Source: Colius striatus | Taxonomy: Eukaryota; Chordata; Aves; Coliiformes; Coliidae | Direction: 5' to 3' | NCBI RefSeq assembly: GCF_028858725.1 | Contig: NC_084759.1 | Span: 98,204,362-98,268,361, forward strand | DNA: 64,000 nt | Part shown: positions 47,934 through 63,189 of the stretch, piece after piece | How the letters are laid out: every line of letters starts with the position of its first letter | Position numbering within the stretch: position 1 is the first letter of the stretch | Translations under genes and position numbers: made by a program | The notes under the pieces: model-generated | Database searches by the model: none | Told to the model about the DNA's origin: nothing | What the model saw: only the letters and a program-made list of their open reading frames with translations

Positions 47934-50900
47934 TTTAATTTAGAACATTAAAATCACTGTATATGTACATCTATGTCTATACATTATGTTAATGCATAGG
48001 CTGTATTAAACCAATACTCACTGACCTCCTTATATTCAGGCAATGAAGAGATGAAGTTATAGACTACTACCGATAGAAAAATATGATTTGGTTTATATAT
48101 GGTAATAAGTTCATTGAAGTTGTTAGGTGAGCTCTCTGGTGTGGTTTTAACACGTAAGTCTAGAGTCTGTGTGTTATTGGATTTAAATTCTGGGGATTTT
48201 GAAAAAAATCCTGTGGTGTAAGAAGATTAAAAGTAAAGCAAATTGAAAAATACCGAATGACTTTCTGTAAGCTTGGTTAACTGTTACAGTATGCTCTTGC
48301 GATGAGAGTTTACAACACTTTCTGCCAGGCTAAGGATTGCCAGGAGCAATTTTGATAATGAGCTTGAGCCTGGAGTAGTTTGGAGACCAAGGACTCCTCT
48401 TAAGAGAGAAGTCAAACTTTGACCTGCCTTTTTTTTTTGATTGTTATTTAAAGCTGAATGCAGTCAGTCTTCCAAACCTTACCAGCCCTCATTCTCACAA
48501 ATTGATCTGGAATCTACCTTTTTTCTGTTACTCTATGCCAGAAATACCTACAGTCGAAGTATTCAAAACACATTTTTCTATCCTTTTGGTGATACCAAAC
48601 TGGCTGAGAATATCAACCAGTAATGGCTTGTGTGTGTTTTTGAGTCTTCAGTGCTAAATAAGTCACTTTTCTGCCCTTGATTGTAACGTGCCATTGGTTC
48701 TGAAACCTGAGTATTTGTCGTCTTTTTCGATTTTATTCATTTATGCATTTTATTCAATTTAGAGAGCTACCTGGTTATTAAATCTTCTGCAGTGCTGTAG
48801 ATTCCAAAAGCTCTGGAGATGCTTTAGCTTATGAAAAATAGCTACTTTTTTCCTTGCAAGAATGCAGTCATATAAAAAAAGAGAAACAACATAAATGGGA
48901 ATGGTGACCTCTGTTCAAAGGGATGAGTTTGAATGGCAGTCAGTATATGTGTGTATAAGAGCTTATTTAAAAAAGGCCCCACTGTGCTGCAAGCTCTTGA
49001 TATATGGAGGATATAGGATTGTTTTGATACTGCACTTCATAGCAGAATGCTTGCTAATTACCTATTTAACTACTTACAAAACAAAATTTCACATGATGGA
49101 AGTATGTGTAAGGGGCAGTACACTCCACAGAGTGTACTAATGTTAGATATTTTGCAGTGGCTCCTCAAACATGCTTTCCACATGACAAGTACTTCTTGGT
49201 GTGTGAATGTAAGAATATTAAAATAAGTTATGCTTTTTAGAAGCATACAAAACCTTAAACCAGCTATTGGTGGTAGGGACACTGCTATTCTGTAATTGTG
49301 TTGCAGGTTTCTTGCCCTGTATTGATTAAATAGGAGAGAGCGATAGATCTGTGTATTGCTGGTTACTTTACTGCCCAGCATAACAGCTTTGTAAGTCCTG
49401 TGACTTCTTCAGTTGAGAATCAAGACTTATGCCTTGCCGTGTTTTCTTGGTGGTCTCCTAGCAAGTTCAGGAGAACCTGATCTTCACTTGAGGACTTAAA
49501 TGATAAGTGTTAACTGCAGCAATTTACAAGGCTTTCCAAAAGAAGCCAATCTGGTCAACTGGTGGCATTTGATGGATTGTGGTACAGCCAAGCTTTAGAC
49601 AGAGGAGCACATAAGCCAGTGTGCTTTATGGTTTTGTAGTCCAGTTGCTATTTCTGGGCAGTAGTAAGTTAAATACTGCTGTTTGTCTGGCAACTTACCT
49701 AGCTCAGAAGCTGGCTGCTAAAAGCTGCTCTTTCCACTTCCACCAGCAGCCATCACTCTGTAAGCTCAGTCTCTTCAGTGCTTTTTGATTGCTCTCTAGG
49801 CCGTTTTTTATGATCCTGTACCATGCTGAAAGAAACAAGTAGTGCCTTTACTGGTAGGTGTCATCTCCTGGCAGATGCTTTAGAGACCTGAGTCAGAAAA
49901 TGACCACAAGCAGTCAAACTGGCCCAGCTAAAAGAGCAGGTAGCTTTTTTCGGGAAGAGTGCCAACCTCTGAAACAGCATTTTGCTGAAATTTGTGTAGC
50001 AGCATTTAATTAAGGTGTTACTCCCTTTGCCTCCCTCCAGTGACCTGCAGCAGGGCATGAACAGTCTTTTCACACCTGACCCCTCTTAGGTTCTTTGTTA
50101 TTAAAAGTTACTGTCAAGTCACTGCAAAAGGCAAAAATCCCGGAGGAGCTGCTTTCAGGGATGGATAACTCCATTCAGTTCCCACTGACCCATTTTGAGC
50201 TAATCCAGATAGGAATTCCTTGTTGATCCCTTTCTTCCCCTAGAGCAGAGTTTATCTATTCAACCACACCAGATAACATATGACAGGAATGGGGCAAAAC
50301 TGGTTGTACCTGTTAGTAAAAGCATTTAAAAGTTGCTCTTTTTCAGAGCAGTCTGCCATTGTGGTCCAGTATGGCAGTTTGTATGTTTTATGTAATTTTT
50401 GTTTGGAATTGCAGTTAATAAAACAAAATACATGTCTAGTAGGAGTTCAAGCTGTAGGCAGAGGGAAGGGTGAGCAAAACTCTGTACTGTTTGGAAACTG
50501 TTAATATTGGACTTTGAGGTTTTTGAAGCTGTGAAACAGCAGTTTACACATACTCAGCTCAAAATTTAGGTAATATAAGTAATATATTTGGTGCCAATAG
50601 GTTTTAAATATACTGTGATTTTTTTTTTTTTTCTTGATGGTGAAAATTGCTGCCTCACCTACTTCCAAAATTTAGAAGGTAGTATCCAATGGACACACAG
50701 AGAAAAAAATAGAGATGAGGCAGGATTTTGGAGTTGTTTTCAATCTCCTTGTCATGCTATCACATCCTCTGTGCTTGCAGCAAACTTTCTCTTACCTTAT
50801 CAGCACATTTTTTAAAAGTAGATATTGCTCATTCTGAAGCTCTGCCCCTGTAAAATTGATTTTTCTCTAAATTATGGTCTCTGCCAAGGACTAATTTTTT

Positions 50901-53900
50901 TTCCCTCCCACCTGCCTTGTCAGATACCATGATACAATTTTGAGACAAACAGCTAACTTGTTCTTTCTATACTTAGTTACAGAAATTTATTTGTAGCTGG
51001 AATTTTGGATCTGGAATATAGAATACTGAGCTGATACAGTAATTCTGTTGCATTCTACTTTCTCATAATTTGAAAGGTAACTTGAAAAACTATATTTCTT
51101 CCCTATGTCTCATCTAGAAACATGAGGAGAAAAAAAAATCTTATGTGTTATTGTTAAGGGTTTGATTCTGTTGTAGTTAATTTACAGAGCTCCTTGTAAA
51201 CTACGTCATGATTTCTAGGTTGCTTTTTTTTGTTGTTTTTCTAAGAAAGCTCTTTTTTAATGTATATCTCTTATAATACCTGTATATTTGTTTATGTAAA
51301 AAAGTGAGAAATGCAGTATTTCCTAGAGGAAAGTAAACCGAGGAAGAAAATTGTTAAAGCAACATAAAGGCAGTGGCTTTAAAATGGAATTTGTTATTTT
51401 GGGTATTGTCCTTTTTCTTTATAGATGTAAATTTAAATGTATGAAATATTGATTGAACATAGTTTAACTGTAGAGTACTTACAGTATGCTAACGGGGTTG
51501 TTGTGCACACATGGCATTAGTAAGCATCTAGACCTGTAGAATGCATTTTGCTGTTGGGTTGTTTTGAAGCTTGTTTGATATTCTTCTGCAGCTGTGCTAT
51601 GTGTGCCTTGTTTATCCTCTGACCAGTTCTCTTAACTATGGAGTGAAATAAAATTGCTTTTAATGACATGTGTTTCAGCATCCTAATTTCATCACTCTTT
51701 CTTTTTGCCAGTTCTATCTTTAGTTCCATTAAGTCTTAGAACAGTAATGTTGATCTGAAGTTGCTTAGCCCACAAACTTTTTAAACTGAGAGTTTTGGAA
51801 CTCTCACTTGTCCTCTTTTCAGCATTGCTGAGCTTCTAGAACTTTGTTGCAAGCAGTTTGCAGATGACAACTTGTCTGTAATCCTAGAGTCCAGAATAAT
51901 ATGTTATAATGAGAATGTCAGTTTTATATCATTAAAAAAGAGGGTTTTTGGCTTCGCCTCTAACTTAGAATTTATTGTTTAAATTTTATGCAGGAGAGTA
52001 AGAAGGGGAGTTGGAAAACCTAAGAAGTCAAACACCAAATAAGGCATCCATAATACATTGGGAGTATTTGAGGAAGTTTTGAAGACTCCTGAAGGTCCCC
52101 AAGGAGATCAGGACATTGGCAGCCTGTTCAACTTATGTTTAGATTTTGCTTCTACTTTGGCATTGTCTTGTTTTGTTTCTCATAGTTCTATTATAAGTAG
52201 CAGGAGATTTTTTTTTTTTTTCCCTGCTGGCACGAGAACCTGGAATGCCATTTTCTCTCTTTTGCATGTGCAGTGTTTTTCATTATAGTGATCACTACTC
52301 TGAGCTGTTGAGGTGAAGTGTTTCACCTTTCACTGCTAGCCTGTTGGGCCTGTTTGAGTCCAGGCTGAGGCTGCTTGCATGGTTGGGCCATTAACTGTTT
52401 TGTTTTAATGAATTGCCAAGATGAGATGGGTTGGTGGGTGAGGGATGGATGCACACTACTGAAGACGCACTTCAGTGAGACAGGATTTATCAAACAGCTT
52501 TAGACTAATTTATAGCTACAATACCAATATGAAACTACTAAGTTCCTGTTTAACAAAACTTCTGTGTGCAATGGCCAAAAATAACTGAAGGTCAAGACTC
52601 AGGCTCCAAAAATTAAGGCTGACTTATGTTACTTTGCTCATATGAGCTGTGCCCTTTCATTTGAGTGTCATTGGGTGTGCTTGAATATAAATGCATGCAT
52701 AAATGTTTGTAATGTGTTTCGAGTCAATTGTGTATCTTAACTGATAAGAAGGAGAAAGGTTTAATTAGTCTGTCACTTGAAAGAAAACTTCTGAATAACA
52801 AAAGACTTATTTAATCCTTTTACAAGCAGAAAGAACAAATGTGACTTAGATGGTGCTATTGACTTGTGAGACGCACAGTAGCAAGTAGGAGTCTGAGTTT
52901 CCTCTTGTTGATGTAAAATAGTGTTTGACATTGAGGCTGGTAATTCAGTGGCCTCCTCATTTTAAAGACAGATGTTGAGGACTGGATCCTATATGGAAGA
53001 ATGAGGCATGAAAAGGATTAGCTTCGAGCTAAGTCAAAAGTGCCCACCTTGTGCTCTGCAGGGCTTCCCTTCTGCCTCAGACTCCTCCTCTGCTCAGACC
53101 ACTACCTCATGACTGAGCAGTGAGGCTTTGCATATGGTGAGCTAGATAAACTCATTGTGAATTAGAGGTTACTCTGTTGTGTGTTAGATGTGGTTCGTCA
53201 GGAGCTGAGCTCATCCTCTTCAAGAAGGGCAGGAATTAGTGTCTCGGATGAATAGAGGAGGTTCTTGCGTGTGTGGTTTTTGGTTTGTTTGGGTTTTTTA
53301 GAGTATTTTAATTCTAGTTCTGGAGGTAAAACCAAATGAGAAAAACAATCTGTTATTAATCAAAAGGAAGATGGAAAAATACCTTATTGCTTCTAGTAAG
53401 AGGAAATACCAGGCCAGGAAAGGCATGCCAAGTTAGTGCTGTCTGGAAGGCATTCATATAAGAAATCGGGGACGTGTGTTTGACAATATAGGCTTGGGGC
53501 AAGCTCAGAAGGAAATAATACTTTATTTTTGCCTCCAAATGTGAAGACTGCACAACTAATTTTCAAAAGAGGTAAATACAGGATGTTGAGCTTTATCATG
53601 GTAAACAGGAGAAATGTAATAGCCTGTGCTGTGCAGAAGGTCAAATTAGATGTTTTCTCTTCAAATCTGGGGATTTAAATTCTGTGCCCATAGGGAACTC
53701 CCAGCCCCTTTAAACACACTCCCCAAGGGAAATACAGTGATGTCTAGTTGTAGAAGGTTTTGTAGTTATTTGCATGTTGATTTTAGGATGTGAGTTTTGG
53801 TGTTATAAAACAGAATTAAACCTTAAACTTGATTAAGATATTTTTTTTAAACATGTAGTGAGCATTTTGTGACAAACTGCTTGGTGTGTATAGTCTGGGA

Positions 53901-56900
53901 TTTCACAAATAAAAATGCATGAATATTTACAGAACTATTCAACAAAACAGTTGGAAAGTGCCTGTTCTTAGTGTTAAATTGTGATGAAAAGTGAGTGATG
54001 AGTTTTCTGAATCCTGTAAAAGGCTCAGTCCTGCTGAAACAAAAGACTCTGGAGCTGAAGCTGGACTGGCAGGCTGGGCTGGTTGGGGTTATTTCCCCTG
54101 CTGCTGGTGAGCAAATTTGAATTGTATCTACTTACAGTTGTCTTTGCTACATATGTTCAGCCCAGCTCCATGACACTCCAAAACCAAAATTTTAAAGAAA
54201 GAAAGAATCAGTTTTTAAGGAATTGGCTTGAGTTATAAGTAACCTTAACAGATAAGGAGTAATTATGCATTTTCAGCTCTTCTCATTTTTAAAATAACTG
54301 AGTCTACAAAAGAAAGAAACCAAAACCATGGGAAGATGATCGCTAAATAATTTATCTTAGGAGCCATAGCTCCCTAGTGTTCCTGTAGCAGCTGAGGCTG
54401 GTGTAAAAGGCCATGTAAGCCTTTGGGGAATGCTGTGTTTAAGCTGGAGTGCAACCTTAGTTAATCTTCATTACTTACTGCTTTTTGATTACAGACAATA
54501 GTTTGGGTAAGGATTTACATTTTGAGGCATTGGGCACATTGGAAATAGCAAGTTAAATTTCAACCATGTACTCTTGTCTTGGCTGTCAGCAGCTCCCCAT
54601 GGAATTATGGTTCTGGCAAGCTGGTCCAGGGGATGAGAGAAAACTGAAGTAAACTCTTTGTATATCTCACTGCTTCATCACTGCATAATTTATTTTGTTT
54701 GTAATGTGCTCATCTGAAGTCTTAAGATCTACTTTGAATTTTTGCCTTTGCTTTGCTCTTTGCAAAAGTGTGGGTGCAGATACCTCTTGGGTTCTCTTCC
54801 TTTGCGAAGCACCGCAGTTCTGGTGCTGATCCTCTGCAGGTCTGCTGCCTATGTTGTCCGATAGGTGTTGCCAGGAACCCGCCCTCCAGGGCTTGAGGGG
54901 CTTTTGGGTGTCTTCCACACAAATGAAAATTCCTGTTCTTATTTACTATGCATTCAAACTCTTTTATACTCTTTTTTGATTTGTCTTTGGGTCACTGGTA
55001 CCTCTGTCAGGTCTGTTTTGGTATTCAGTCACTTGTGTCATGCTCTAACAGTTTTAATTATTGTTTCAGGAAAAAAAACTGCAGTATAAGGTTCATCTAG
55101 GGGAAAAAACCCACAACACAACAAAACTCAGAAAAAACCACCCCAAAGAAACACAGAGCCTCAATGGTCACTCCAGTTACTTGGAGACACATGAGGTATT
55201 GCTGGCTCCCCAATTCAAAGACTGCTTTTAATCCTGTCAGAAGCCAAATTGGTGCTTTGCCTGAAGGTGATCTGCAAGGGAAGATGTTCCAGGCTGCTCT
55301 GTGGTGTATGTTGTAAAGAAACAGACTGAATGGTTGTCATGAGTTAATGGGAAGAGACAATAAAACAGCTTACTGAGTGTTTCTTGAAAAATAGTAAATC
55401 TCTTTCAAGAATCAAGTGAAAGCCTTAGCATTGGTAAGTAATCTTTAGGTGTTTTAGCACATCCTAAATAATATGCATACAGATTTTGGTAATGCATACC
55501 ATGCAAATTCATTTTTCTACAGCTTTGTTTGAATTAGCAGGGTATGTCATAGGATAGCAAGTTTTCTTGCTAAACCAGGTAGTACAGAAATCCAGAACTG
55601 ATAGGGTTTTTTGAGTCCAAGATGTTAAAAAAAGTAAGGATGAGTATTTTTAGCCAACAATTCCCATGACTTCAATTATGTGTTGTAAAAAGGCACATGA
55701 AAATTCTTTTGAGAAGTATCTTGCTGTTTTCAGTCTTGTCATTTATGGCATCTAAATTGGTACACTGTTGAGAACAGTGAAGTTTTTGGACTGTGCGTTC
55801 AACACACATTTGGACCCGTTGTTGTTCTGCTTGTACTTTGAAAGGAGAAAATGCATCTAGGGCTAGAAGGCTGTTTGTGTCTTGCACACCCTGTTGAGAC
55901 ATGGTGTTTTAAGTGTGTAAGAGATGCTTTACTGTGAATGACATTTAACTTTTCCTTCAGAAAACTGGGGATGGCTCAGCTTTCTGAAGAACTTCCTATA
56001 AAATAATGTTCATTGTTTCTCGAAATGTTAATTTGGAGACTTTGTTTAAATTGCAGGTGCATGTCTCTAATTGCAGGTTTGGTGTTCTTAGTGTGTGCTG
56101 AAGTCTTTCAGAGAGGGTTTATCTCTGTAGTTGGTAACATATTGAGTAGTATCAAGAGGAAGAGATATATAAAGAACATAGAAGTGAAATAGGGTTCAAG
56201 TACCTACAGAGTTAAACTGAAACTTCTTATGACCTTTAAAACTACTTGTAAAAATTGTGCTGGTGACTTGTTTTAGTCTGCATAGAAACTTCCCCTCCTC
56301 TGTCTTTTCCTCTCAGACCCCAAATGATGCTTAAAAAGTTTTGTTGTTCTTTTTCATTAAAAAAACCCAAAGCAAACTATGGACTTTTGTTTGTTGGGTT
56401 CTTTTTGCATATTTTTCTTTTGGTTTGTATTTAATATTTTTTACCTAACTCCTTTCTGACATACTTCAAAAATATACTTGAAACTTTCTGAACTGATTAT
56501 CCTGCCTTTGTTGGATCATCTGTATTATACTAAAGTGTTATCAGTGCTCAGAATAGGAAATATCATTGATCTTTTTGGTTTTGCTCTTAGCCAGGTTTAT
56601 GTACACAGTACACAGTGTTTGTTATGTGCAATGTCTAGATTTGATTTAAGTATGCAAGCTAGATTTCCTTGTAAGGAACAATAACGGGCAAGTGGCTTGT
56701 AAACCAACACTTGACAGCTTAATTGCATCAGTTTCAACACACCTTTTTAAAAAAAAGACTCAATAGATGGGAGGGATATAATGGCTTTGTTTTCAAAAGC
56801 AGCACACTGGATATGAATTTTTATTTGCAGAACAGAGGAAATAATGAAGTTCTACAGCTTGCATTGTTTTGATTAGGTGTTCAGAAATGCTTATCATAAT

Positions 56901-58135
56901 TACTGGATCATTGGCACTTGCAACACACAGCTGGGATTTTTTGAGAAATTGCTTGCTTACAGCATGCCACAGGAGTGTTGGAAAAATGAGATTTTGCTTA
57001 GACATAACTAAAACCACAGTGTTAATGAGGGAGAGCTTGCCATTTGGGATAAGAGTAATTCATCTCATTGATACTCTACTGCCTTCTAAGTCTTCAGTAA
57101 ATTTTTAATTTTGTAATTGATTTCCACACTTATGCAGGGGATATTATGATTTATGTGAAGAAATATATGGTTCAGTTTTGTAAACTTGTGTATAGATATT
57201 GCATCTGTTAACACACAAAGGTTTTTGCTTTTCATTAAAAGAAATGGTGGTTATTACTGGTTTGGTTCGGTGGTGTTTTTCTTTTTTTTTTGTTAAATCC
57301 ATGTACATAAATCCTTAACACCTTCCTCCCCACTGACATGTGTAGTAGTTGGAGTTAGTTATTTCTAGAACTAATTCCGAGTTAAAAGAGCAGGTTTGTT
57401 TGCCTGAAACTTTGAAATAAGTAACTCAGATACACCTCAAGGTACATGTAAAACAAATGCTTCTTTAATGCCGGATTAGCGGGCACACTCATATCTCAGG
57501 GTGGTTATCTCTCCCTTCCTAGTTCTTAGTGATGGGAGGAGGTTGGAAAGATACATTAAAGTTATATACTTTCCTTGCAATACTTACTGCTAGGAAAGGT
57601 GATGTTCAATACATGCCTGCATTGGCTTTGATGCTGGAAACTCTTACTAACTTGTGTTTGGTCTGCTTGGCCTGTTCATGCTGTCACTGCTATGCCTGCC
57701 ATCACTTCTTGGTCTTTGCTTCCCTTCTTCAGTTATGTAGCAAGCCACAGGTTTCTGTTACATGACACAACTGTTTTCCAGAAGCATCTCTTGAGCATGC
57801 TACAAGGATGGAGTTTCTGCCATCCTGCTTTGGTTTTTCGTTTGTGATAGTGTGTGGGTGTACTTGACTCGGATTGTTATTTTCCCTTTTCCACGTGTGA
57901 GCACATACAGTTCCCACACAGATAATTTTCCCGAGGTGTCAGAAGAAAGAAATTATCTTTCAGTGAAGCCTAGCTATTAAGATGATGTTCTCCTGAAGTG
58001 GGAGTGAGTGTCTACTGATTCCCTTCTCCTGAAGAAGTAGTGCCGGACCAAAAAAGTAGGCTCTGGCAAGGCATTGCAGTTCCCCCACTAGCTCCATCTT
58101 TTTGATGTTTCCCTTTGATTGCAGTTGGTGGCTTT

Positions 58136-58173
58136 ATGCTATGCCTATATTATTATTATTATTATGCTATGCC
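58136..58173. repeat. TAT microsatellite flanked by a 10-bp direct repeat
   Basis: ATGCTATGCC at 58136-58145 and 58164-58173 flanks a run of TAT/ATT triplets at 58147-58163. Confidence 0.75.
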
Positions 58174-60360
58174 AAATCACAGGCATGTGGGAGGAGAAGG
58201 TGCTGATGGTCTGACTCACTAAAACCAGCATTGTGCTGCAGGGTGACCTTGGAGTGCAGAGGCTGGCTTCTTGCACAGGGCAACCTATCAAAAAATGTTC
58301 TCCAGAAATACACCTGAAACATACTTGCCCCTCATGGATGCCCATGCCATATAACTGGACTAGGTGTGACTAGAAGTCAAATGCACCAAGGACTGGTAGA
58401 AACACAGCTGTTCTGTTCTGCAGGTCCTCTTCAAGTCAAATCAATCTTCAAATCGTAGCCACAGAGGTGGTGGGAGGAACAGTGTCTTCCACCAAGGAAC
58501 AGCTTGTAGGGCCATTTAGTTTGTGGTAAGCAAGGTAGCATAGTCATCAAAGATTGAACCATAGTGAGAAATCTAATAGCATGTGCTATAAAGAAAAGTG
58601 TATCAACTACTTTTCAAATTTCCTTGTGACTGGCTAGTGTAATGCAATGAGTTGCCACCTCTCATGTCTCCGAGTGTTACCTGTCTAATAAAGGCACTGG
58701 AGCCACAGTATTTGTGGCCAGAAGCTGCAGTTGCACACCACTGTCCTTCTTTTGAGGCTCCAAATGAAGGAGATGAGGAATATGGTCTTAAGTAGTGTTT
58801 GGAAAGAGAAAAGTTGAGCTCAAAGGTAATTTGGGGGTTTTTTTTTTTTTTGCACCTCTGCTCATTTAAAGGGGCAAAAAATGGTATTTATCCGTTTGAG
58901 AAAGGCTGATTAAAGCAATCTATGTCTCTCACAAAGCACATAGTGACTTTTTCATGTAATCTGCAAGCACATTCCTCTGAGGGCACAGTCACATCCGCTG
59001 TTGTGAATGGACTGTCACTGAGGAAATGCGCTGAGCCAGCATGTGGCTGGGACCCAGGCTCCCCAAGCATCCCTTCCTAACCTCAAGGGGTTTGTTGTTG
59101 TGGTTTTCATTTAAAGGAGCGGTGCAAGAGCAAGAAGGAAGTTTCCTGCCTTCTTTTCAGTAGCTACTGCTTTCTCTTCCAGTTGCAAAGTGGATGTTTT
59201 AAGAACGTTTTGCTGTGGTTTTTATGTTATGTTTGGCTATAGGCTAAAAGCCGGCAAAACTCAATGCCTAACCCGTGCATGTGTATGTGTGGTTTTGTTT
59301 GTTTTTTTTCCAAGTGATGACTGTTTAGAATCTCTAATTAAATCCAGGGGAATTATCACTCACTTAAAACATGGGGGCTAACACAGGTGTTCTTGTTTGT
59401 TGGGTGTATTTCTGTGGGTTTTAAGTCCTTGCTAAGTGGTGTTACCTATTTGGTAACATTAGCAGTTTCCTAGATGAGAAAATAAGAACATCCTTGCTAA
59501 AAGAGGTAATGACCATACAAAACCTATTGTAGGTGAAATGGCACTTTAGGCTAATGGGGTTACAAGGTGTTTATACTTCTGTGTTGACATGTACACATAT
59601 TAAAGATGACTAATGCTAATTATTACTCTACTAGTTGTGGAGTACCTATCTGAGGAGTCAGATGGACAGAGCCCATTAGTACCTCTGAATTTGCATTTGC
59701 TTGCTTGATTAGAAAGTGTAAGCTTGGGGTTATCTTACCTCCCTTCCTTCTCTTAATAAATAGTACATTAGGATAATATTAGCAGGATGGAAAGTTTACC
59801 TCTGGTGTAATAAAAATCAAAGGTGTAGCAGCTCAGACAGTACTGACATGTGACTTCTTTGCTCTGATAGTGTGTGTCTACAAAAGCAAATGTAATGTTA
59901 GCCCTGTGGCATCAGGCAAAATTTTAAGAGTGATACTTAGTGTAGAGTTGAATGCTCCAATTCTCAGTAGGAAACTGAACAAACAAAAGCATCTCAAGAA
60001 AATGAAAATGTTACCCAATGGGGAAAAAAAAATCTACCCTGATTCTTTCTGTTTTTGTTTGATTTGGTGTGGGTTTTTTTTAGTAGGTCGGTAAAGGTTT
60101 CCAACTCTCTATCTGTATTTTTGTGCTATTTTGCTGAAAATTGGGATGCTGGTAAATTACTGTAAAATACTGTACTGTTATGTTTCCTTCACTGAGCACC
60201 TGAATCAGTTTTCAACTTTCATCTTTTACTTCTACCTAAGAACAACACAGATTTAGTAGGACAGCTCAGATAATATATTTGAGTTGATGTAGTTCTTCAT
60301 AATCTATTAAAATTAGTTGTTTAAATTATCACCAGATACTCAAGTGGCTTGCACAAAAGT

Positions 60361-60394
60361 TGATAATGCTCTAGCATTATGTGATAATGCTCTA
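60361..60394. repeat. Short tandem duplication, 21-bp period
   Basis: TGATAATGCTCTA occurs at 60361-60373 and 60382-60394 with a similar GCATTATG spacer. Confidence 0.8.
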
Positions 60395-63189
60395 CCATCA
60401 TGTATTTTTCAGATTTTTTAGCAAACTAATTAAAATCCTAATTATCTGTTCTCGTGTTTTTCTTAGTTTCCAGATGTCATTTAATTATTTTTGGATTGTG
60501 TTTTTTTTTTTTTTTTTAAGATTTTCTCAATACATTAAAATAAGAAAGAACATAGCCATCATAGTTTCTGTAGTTTCAAAACCTCTTAATGAGCTACATA
60601 CTTATGCCCCTTTATGGAGGTGTTTTATAGCGTCACATAAAAATTTGACAGTCTAAGGTCTTGAGAGATTTGGACAGAACTGCCTTGTCTTCCTTCAGCA
60701 ACTGCTGTAGGCATTTCCCAATATCAAGCTTGGAATTGCAAAAATGATCAAGGTGTGCAATGCAAGAAGAGTAAACCGTGATCATTTATTGTCATCTAAG
60801 TGAGAGTCCTAGTTTGATGGTTCACTTGTAAATACGCTAAATTTTTCTTAATCAGTTAGGAAGCTTCACTGTTTAGTCTGCTGGGAAAAAGGTATAAATG
60901 TGTATTATGTGGTATCTTTTCACTCAATTCAGAATATTTTTCTGCTAATTAGATATCTCATGTACCAATGGTAAATACTAAAACCAGCAAAGTTAAACAA
61001 GTGCTAGTTGAAAATCTAGTTTTGCGGATGGAGTAAATGACCAAGTATACTTGAAGAGTATACTGTGTTGACGGTGCATTTTGCATATCTCGAAGCTGAA
61101 TGTATTTACAGAGACTGCAAATGTGTACAGCATACACACATCACTACCCACTGTAGCAGAGTCTTGCAGCATGTTTTCCTCAGACATTGTTATTGCTGGA
61201 AGAGATGTTCTGTCTTACCTGTAATTGCAAATAAATTGAGCTGACAGAGATGCTGCTAGACTGGGCTCTGCTGCATGTCAGAGCCTTAGAAACAAGAAAA
61301 GATGGAGCTGCACAAGTATGAAGAGGAACAGCTGGATGTGGCAGCTTGCATTTGAGTGGCAGGGTTTTCTTTTGCACAAGGAAAGCAATGTTTTCAGAAG
61401 TGTAGTAAACACTAATGGATGTAGCAGTCTTCTCACTACAGCGTTACTTCTACTCATGATTTTTAGATGTTTACTGGAGTTGGTGTTGCAGTGCATTAGG
61501 TTGGTACCAGAGGGGAAATGTGTAGAAGTGTCTGACAAAAAGCAAATGTCAAGCTGCCATTTTTGAATGAGGACGAGGTGAAAAGTAATGTATTCTGCCT
61601 GTCAACATTTAAAGCTAGGCCACTGCCTTTGGTCTGAAGCTGATTTTCTAGAGTGTTTACACAAATTCACAGGAGCAGAAATTTTGCAAACTCAAGTTCA
61701 TATAGTTGCTGTTCTATGACTAGCATGAACTTATTAAGGTTCAGTATTGATAGAACCTGATGCATTATTGCAGGAATGCACAGACTGAGGCAAGGGCTTT
61801 ATGCAGTGGTCATGACCAGTTTGTATATTAGTTTGTGCCACTGTCTATCTGCCCCAATTAGATCTGAATAGGCTAGTGAAACCTAGACTGAGTGCGTTCG
61901 TGATTCAGGATACAGAAAAGACAAATCTCTGAAATTTGATGACATAAGGGAAGCGTTGGACTTGATAGCTAGATTCCTAAATCTAAATATACTGGATTCT
62001 CAGCACTCTGACATGAAACTGTTTCCTTTTTATATTTCGATTTAGACTTTAATGTGTTGCATGAGACTATGTGCTTGCAACTTCAGCACTTGTGATTTAT
62101 TGAGGATATTGTTTCATATTTTATGATGATATCAGGTGAGGTAAATCGCTTCAGTCATGGTGTCTGATGGATACAGGACCAGTGGCAGAGCAGGGTGCGT
62201 GGGTCTGATGTAGTCCCAGTCTGTCTGGCGTGCACATGCTGTTTCAGAGCTCTCTCCTGCTCAAGGAGTGAAGAGCATCACATGCAAGCCATCCAGGATA
62301 GTAGAGACCACAGGTGGCTAATTTTGGGGGTATGGGATAAATAAGTGTGTCAGTTTTTGAGGCAAAGGAGGGTCCTGCCAGCCTGGGATGCATCCTTCTT
62401 TTCTGCACTTCTACTGTGTCACTTTCATCCTGAAATGTGAGGAAACTGCCATGAAGATACACATGGCATTGTTGCGTGCAAGGTTATGTGCTGGGATTTT
62501 CATAGGCCTGTGCAAGAGGAGCTCAAGGTAGTTTAAGTCTTGAGGTTACTGTACAGCACTTGTACAGTAGGCATTACTTATAAGTTTTTTTATTCTGCAT
62601 AGATGAAGTTAAAATGCGTGTAAATGAGAAGTACCAAGAGCTATTTGAATTTTTCTGTCTACCAGACACTCAAAATAATTCTGTTCCTAGAGGTGGATGG
62701 TGTTTCACACAGCTGCCTGGCATTTATAGATCATCTGTCTCAGAAGAACATCTATTATTGCTGATGTATTCTTACAGTTTCTATTGAGTTGGGATAAAAA
62801 TAAAATGTTGTAAACAAGTTTATAGTCAGGAGCAGTAATAAAAAGAACATCCCAAATCAGGCTTTTTTTTTTTTGTCATTGACTTCACATTCAATGCCAC
62901 AGCTATAAAAAAACTCCAAAGTAGTTATTTCCAGTTAGCATTTTTATGGCACTAGTCGGTGTTGCACCTGGACAAGGGGGCAAAGAGGTTTCTTGTTTAC
63001 TGTTCTGTGAACTGTGTGTGCCTGTTAATAGTTCCCACAGAAGTGCCTGGTAATGTCACCGTTATACATTTCACCCCTATACTTGGGGAAGAAAGACTGG
63101 AAAAATGTTTAAATGAGAAGTGAGCTTTCAGTGAATGTGAGAGACTGCATGGCTTTAAGTCTTGCTGTAAGAGGATCATTGTTTATAGA

